From Candidatus Omnitrophota bacterium (GTDB lineage Bacteria; Omnitrophota; Gorgyraeia; 2-01-FULL-45-10), in assembly GCA_016214245.1 (NCBI GenBank), contig JACROW010000105.1:1-11196 (forward strand): a stretch of DNA of 11,196 nucleotides. Direction: 5' to 3'. The position numbers and the translations under genes were made by a program. The notes under the pieces were generated by a model. It worked only from the letters and a program-made list of their open reading frames with translations, was not told the DNA's origin and did no database searches. Numbering within the stretch: the first letter of the stretch is position 1; every line of letters begins with the position of its first letter. Shown here one piece after another: positions 8,757 through 11,196 of this stretch.

Positions 8757-9123
8757 GACGGACACCTCTCTTTCTCTTCAACTCTTTAAAATGTTGTTGC
8801 GGCGCATCGGCCCAAAGCCGCTCTAAGCGATAAAAGCGGCGTGTCTCATCATAAAATATATGGCCGACTACGTCGCCATAATCCAAGAGGATCCACAAGG
8901 CTTCCCTTTCGCCCTCTATGTGCCAGAGCCTCTGTTTGGCCTCTCTCATTACCTTTATTATATTGTCTGCTATAGCCTTGACCTGCGTAGTAGAGGTGCC
9001 GCTCGCTATAAGAAAAAAGTCCGATACGCTCGGCATCTTCCTCATATCGATTGTGACTATATCGAGCGCCTTTTTATCCGAAGCGGCCCTGGCTATGGCC
9101 GACGCCTTATTCCTGGATTCTAT
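8722..9123 (-). CDS. rsfS: Ribosome silencing factor RsfS with an apparent AUA start
   Basis: RsfS binds ribosomal protein uL14 on the 50S subunit and blocks subunit joining when nutrients are short. The core is clear: KKALDIVTIDMRKMPSVSDF, FLIASGTSTTQVKAIADNI, LWHIEGEREALWILLDYGDV, GHIFYDETRRFYRLERLWADAP. No ATG, GTG or TTG lies in this frame between the upstream stop (9153-9151) and the ATG at 9045, which would delete the first helix and strand. The conserved N-terminus starts naturally at ATA 9123-9121, with GGCGAGG four bases upstream, giving 133 residues. ATT at 9144 and the truncating ATG at 9045 are alternatives; a point error in ATG is another. The C-terminus adds a strongly basic tail (KELKRKRGVRHAKRKKRTSKT, split here as KELKRKRGV and the rest) that overlaps the HD-GYP gene. 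It follows the zinc-ribbon gene by 22 bases. Confidence 0.87.
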   Translation of the reverse strand: MESRNKASAIARAASDKKALDIVTIDMRKMPSVSDFFLIASGTSTTQVKAIADNIIKVMREAKQRLWHIEGEREALWILLDYGDVVGHIFYDETRRFYRLERLWADAPQQHFKELKRKRGVRHAKRKKRTSKT

Positions 9124-9145
9124 AACGCCTCGCCTATTTAAAATA

Positions 9146-9289
9146 TCACTTCACTATCCTATACATCCCTGTTCCGCAAGTTACGCATTTGCCCTTCAAT
9201 GCCTCTCTCTTATTTTTCATCGTAACCTTCTGGGCATCCTTCATCTCTTTCTTGGTCTTGCACTTCACGCAATAACCTGTATCTGCCAT
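9146..9289 (-). CDS. Small zinc-ribbon protein (47 aa, DUF5679-like)
   Basis: A 47-residue protein too short for many gene finders but strongly supported. It begins MADTGYCVKCKTKKEM and ends GKCVTCGTGMYRIVK, with two Cys-x-x-Cys pairs (residues 7/10 and 36/39) that could bind one zinc. The middle is basic (Lys/Arg-rich: KVTMKNKREALKGK). This resembles the short family annotated as DUF5679, whose function I do not know. Translation support is excellent: AGGAGGTGA, a full anti-Shine-Dalgarno match, lies six bases before the ATG, and a good promoter is just upstream. It is the first gene of the unit leading into rsfS and could be a nucleic-acid or ribosome-associated protein, but this is inference from charge and location only. 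Confidence 0.86.
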   Translation of the reverse strand: MADTGYCVKCKTKKEMKDAQKVTMKNKREALKGKCVTCGTGMYRIVK

Positions 9290-9295
9290 CTCTTC

Positions 9296-9304
9296 TCACC
9301 TCCT
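9296..9304 (-). promoter_or_regulatory. Very strong ribosome binding site of the zinc-ribbon gene
   Basis: The minus strand reads AGGAGGTGA, which pairs over nine bases with the canonical 3' end of 16S rRNA, six bases before the ATG at 9289. It is the best Shine-Dalgarno in the window and sets the start of this small gene. Confidence 0.85.
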
Positions 9305-9323
9305 CTATCACAAAATATTCGGT

Positions 9324-9352
9324 AGTTTATCAAAACTGCTTTTCATTGTCAA
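9324..9352 (-). promoter_or_regulatory. Sigma70-type promoter for the zinc ribbon-rsfS-HD-GYP-argS-mfd unit
   Basis: On the minus strand TTGACA (9352-9347) is followed by a 17-base spacer and TAAACT (9329-9324), with TG at the extended -10 position (TGATAAACT). Transcription would begin near 9317 and leave about 28 bases before the zinc-ribbon ATG, including its ribosome binding site. It lies in the 73-base gap after nadD, the largest gap in the window. No terminator hairpin for nadD was seen there, so read-through from proBA-nadD is also possible. Confidence 0.72.
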
Positions 9353-9362
9353 GCGAATACCT

Positions 9363-9932
9363 TTATTTATACAAATTATGCTCTATAGTATAAAGCCTCA
9401 CCTTCTCAGGGACAAGGTATCTGATGGACCTTCTCTCCTTAAGGCGCTTTCGTATGTCCTGTGACGAGATCTCAATAGGCGTGATCACCACAGTTTCAAC
9501 ATCTTTCGGGACATCTTTCACGGGATAGCCTGGCCTGTTCGCGACTATAAATTTGGAAATCTTGAATATATCATTCACATCCTTCCATGAAAAGAGGTCC
9601 TTGAGCGAATCTGATCCTGTGATGAAGAAAAGCTCGCTGTCCTTCCCGTAGGTCCTTCTAAACTCTTTCAGGGTATCGACCGAATACGACCTCTTCTTCG
9701 AGTCTATCTCAAACGTCGAAACCTCCAGGTGAGGATTATCCTCTATCGCAAGCCGCACCATGTTCAATCGGTCCTCAGGGCTCACGGCAGGCGTCATCTC
9801 TTTGTGGGGAGGCATAAATGCCGGGACGAATATGAGTTTATCCAGCTTCAATTTATAATAGGCCTCTTCCGCCAATATAAGATGGCCCATGTGAATAGGA
9901 TTGAATGTTCCTCCGAGAATGCCTATCTTCAT
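9363..9932 (-). CDS. nadD: Nicotinate-nucleotide adenylyltransferase
   Basis: NadD transfers AMP from ATP to nicotinate mononucleotide, a late step of NAD synthesis shared by the de novo and salvage routes. The protein has 189 residues, as usual. It starts with the nucleotidyltransferase signature GGTFNPIHMGHL (7-18, with the H-x-G-H at 14-17), followed by VPAFMPPHKE (36-45), the FEIDSKKRSYSVDTL segment (74-88), TGSDSL (105-110), ANRPGY (131-136) and the C-terminal ISSQDIRKR (155-163) and SIRYLVPEKV (169-178). The ATG is one base after the proA stop, so it is probably coupled to proBA. In many bacteria nadD sits beside rsfS; here only the small zinc ribbon comes between. All catalytic motifs look intact. 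Confidence 0.96.
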   Translation of the reverse strand: MKIGILGGTFNPIHMGHLILAEEAYYKLKLDKLIFVPAFMPPHKEMTPAVSPEDRLNMVRLAIEDNPHLEVSTFEIDSKKRSYSVDTLKEFRRTYGKDSELFFITGSDSLKDLFSWKDVNDIFKISKFIVANRPGYPVKDVPKDVETVVITPIEISSQDIRKRLKERRSIRYLVPEKVRLYTIEHNLYK

Positions 9933-9933
9933 T

Positions 9934-11114
9934 TTATATTCTAACCTGGCCCTTTCCGAATATGATGTATTTATACGATGTCAGTTCCTCTACTCCCATG
10001 GGCCCCCTGGCGTGTATCTTATCGGTCGATATGCCTATCTCGGCGCCCTTGCCGAATTCACCTCCGTCTGTAAACCTTGTGGAGGCATTCACATAGACGC
10101 AGGCTGAATCGACCTCTTTTAGGAATCTGGCCGCATTCACTTCATCCTCTGTAATTATAGCGTCCGAATGGAACGAGCCGTATTTCATTATGTGCTGGAT
10201 GGCTTCTTCGACATCCTTCACGACCTTGACCGAAAGTACAAGATCGAGGTACTCTGTGTACCAGTCGGCTTCTTTCGCCAAGGTTATTCCCTTGACTATC
10301 CGCTTCGTCTCTACACATCCCCGTATCTCGACGCCGGGGTCTTCAAGGCGCTTTATCATCGGCGGCAGGAACTTTTTCGCTATTTCCTTATGCACGAGCA
10401 TCGTCTCCATGGCATTGCATACGCCGGGCCTCTGGACCTTGGCATTGTAACAGATCTCTTCGGCCATCTTTAAGTTTGCGGTCTTATCCACATAGGTGTG
10501 ACATATGCCTTTATAATGTTTTATGACAGGAAGCCTCGATCTCTTGGCTACTTCTCTTATGAGGGATTCGCCGCCGCGAGGCATGACGAGATCTATCAGG
10601 CCTTCCTGCTGTAAAAGCTCATCGACGATTTTTCTTGCCGTATCTTGGATCATAATGATGGCGCCTTCAGGAATCTTAGACCTTAGCGCCTCTTTATTCA
10701 GCACCTCAAATATCTCTAACAATCGCTCGTCACGTTCGGCCTCGATTCATAGATTATCAGGATGACGCCTATCGGCACCCTGATCTTTTTTGTTAAAAGG
10801 CCGTTAGGCCTTTTAATGGTCTCGATGACCTCGCCGACCGGGTCTTTAAGCATTGATACTTCAAGCAGTGAATCCGCCATCGACTTTATACGCGAAGGAT
10901 TCAACATCAGCCTATCTATAAGGGCATTGGAAGGCTTAAGCCTCTTTGCCGAAGATATGTCTTTATCGTTCTCCCCGATGATATATGCGGTATTTTTAAC
11001 GAGGGCGCTAGCCATAGAAACGAGCGCTTTATCCTTTGTCCTTGAATCGAGCAATGCCAGAGACCTCGAGGCGATTTTTGCTCTTTGGCATAATCTTTGA
11101 ATGTTAACCATCAT
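9934..11114 (-). pseudogene. proA: Gamma-glutamyl phosphate reductase, broken by an internal deletion with frameshift
   Basis: ProA reduces glutamyl-5-phosphate to the semialdehyde, the second step of proline synthesis. The first frame (11114-10716, 132 residues) matches the family N-terminus up to IIYESRPNVTSDC and then stops. The second (in frame from about 10722 to 9934) resumes at LLEIFEVLNKEAL and continues with DLVMPRGGESLI, GICHTYVD, the catalytic-Cys region QRPGVCNAMET, YVNASTRFTDGGEFG and HARGPMGVEELTSYK. The stretch normally between, about 20-24 residues including the conserved LCLK-x-GNAVILRGG segment, is absent from all frames. The missing length must be one more than a multiple of three; total length is about 73 bases short of a 417-codon gene. 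That segment belongs to the cofactor-binding fold, so neither piece should work. It is coupled to proB by an ATGA overlap. Real decay and misassembly are both possible. Confidence 0.87.
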
Positions 11115-11196
11115 AATATAACCAGATTATCTTTGTGGATGACTTCGTCGCGACCCTTATAGCCTAATATGTTTTTAAAGAAGTTAGAGCTATGCC
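11111..11196 (-). CDS. proB: Glutamate 5-kinase, C-terminal end (cut by window edge)
   Basis: Only the last 27 codons are in the window, ending ILGYKGRDEVIHKDNLVIL. This matches the close of the PUA domain at the C-terminus of ProB, which phosphorylates glutamate in the first step of proline synthesis. The stop TGA overlaps the proA start as ATGA, the usual proBA coupling. The catalytic domain lies outside the window, so its state is unknown. The call rests on the E-V-I-H-x-D-N-L ending and on the proA neighbour. Confidence 0.82.
   Translation of the reverse strand, partial: HSSNFFKNILGYKGRDEVIHKDNLVIL

Noticed and set aside
8757..8765. GTG at 8765 as the start of the HD-GYP protein
   Set aside because: The GAGAGG site lies immediately next to it, too close for a GTG start, but is well placed for the ATG at 8756.
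9290..9362. Rho-independent terminator after nadD
   Set aside because: The gap has no GC-rich hairpin followed by a T run on the transcribed strand; it is accounted for by the promoter and ribosome binding site.

Overview
The window is a densely packed, one-direction block: every credible gene lies on the minus strand, so transcription runs from position 11196 down to 1. The genes are those of a diderm bacterium that uses Shine-Dalgarno signals: a SurA-type periplasmic foldase, a lipoprotein parvulin, GatCA for indirect Gln/Asn-tRNA synthesis, RsfS, ArgS and NadD. I favour a reduced, uncultured-type lineage such as Candidatus Omnitrophota, judged from protein style and gene mix. No 16S or marker tree supports this, so the taxon is an inference of moderate-to-low certainty.

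Layout in transcription order. (1) 11196-9934: the tail of proB, then proA split by a deletion that removes a conserved stretch and shifts the frame. (2) 9932-9363: nadD. (3) A strong sigma70-type promoter (9352-9324) and a textbook ribosome binding site open a new unit: a 47-residue zinc-ribbon protein (9289-9146), rsfS (9123-8722, no standard start codon for the conserved N-terminus), a GAF plus HD-GYP protein (8756-7668), argS (7657-5975) and an unusually short Mfd-like translocase (5968-4079). (4) A lipoprotein parvulin (4034-3156) preceded by an extended -10 box, then surA (3159-2182), pdxA (2204-1307, frameshifted at an A7T7 tract) and rsmA (1328-480). surA-pdxA-rsmA repeats the gene order known from Escherichia coli. 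(5) A second TTGACA-type promoter candidate (497-469) precedes gatC (443-144) and the start of gatA (139-1).

Most genes are a few bases apart or overlap (ATGA overlaps at proB/proA and at the lipoprotein/surA junction; 23, 22 and 35 nt overlaps elsewhere), so translational coupling is likely. The themes are translation and its quality control (GatCA, RsmA, ArgS, RsfS), envelope protein folding (two parvulins), cofactor and amino-acid synthesis (NadD, PdxA, ProBA), RNA polymerase handling (short Mfd) and cyclic-di-GMP signalling (HD-GYP).

The most notable points are the Mfd reduced at both ends to its polymerase-binding and motor core, the damage confined to two biosynthetic genes (proA and pdxA), the apparent AUA start of rsfS, a 7-bp tandem repeat inside the SurA signal peptide, and a small zinc ribbon in the NAD/ribosome-silencing neighbourhood. 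No mobile element, CRISPR array, tRNA or rRNA was seen, and no stretch over 300 bases lacks a gene.
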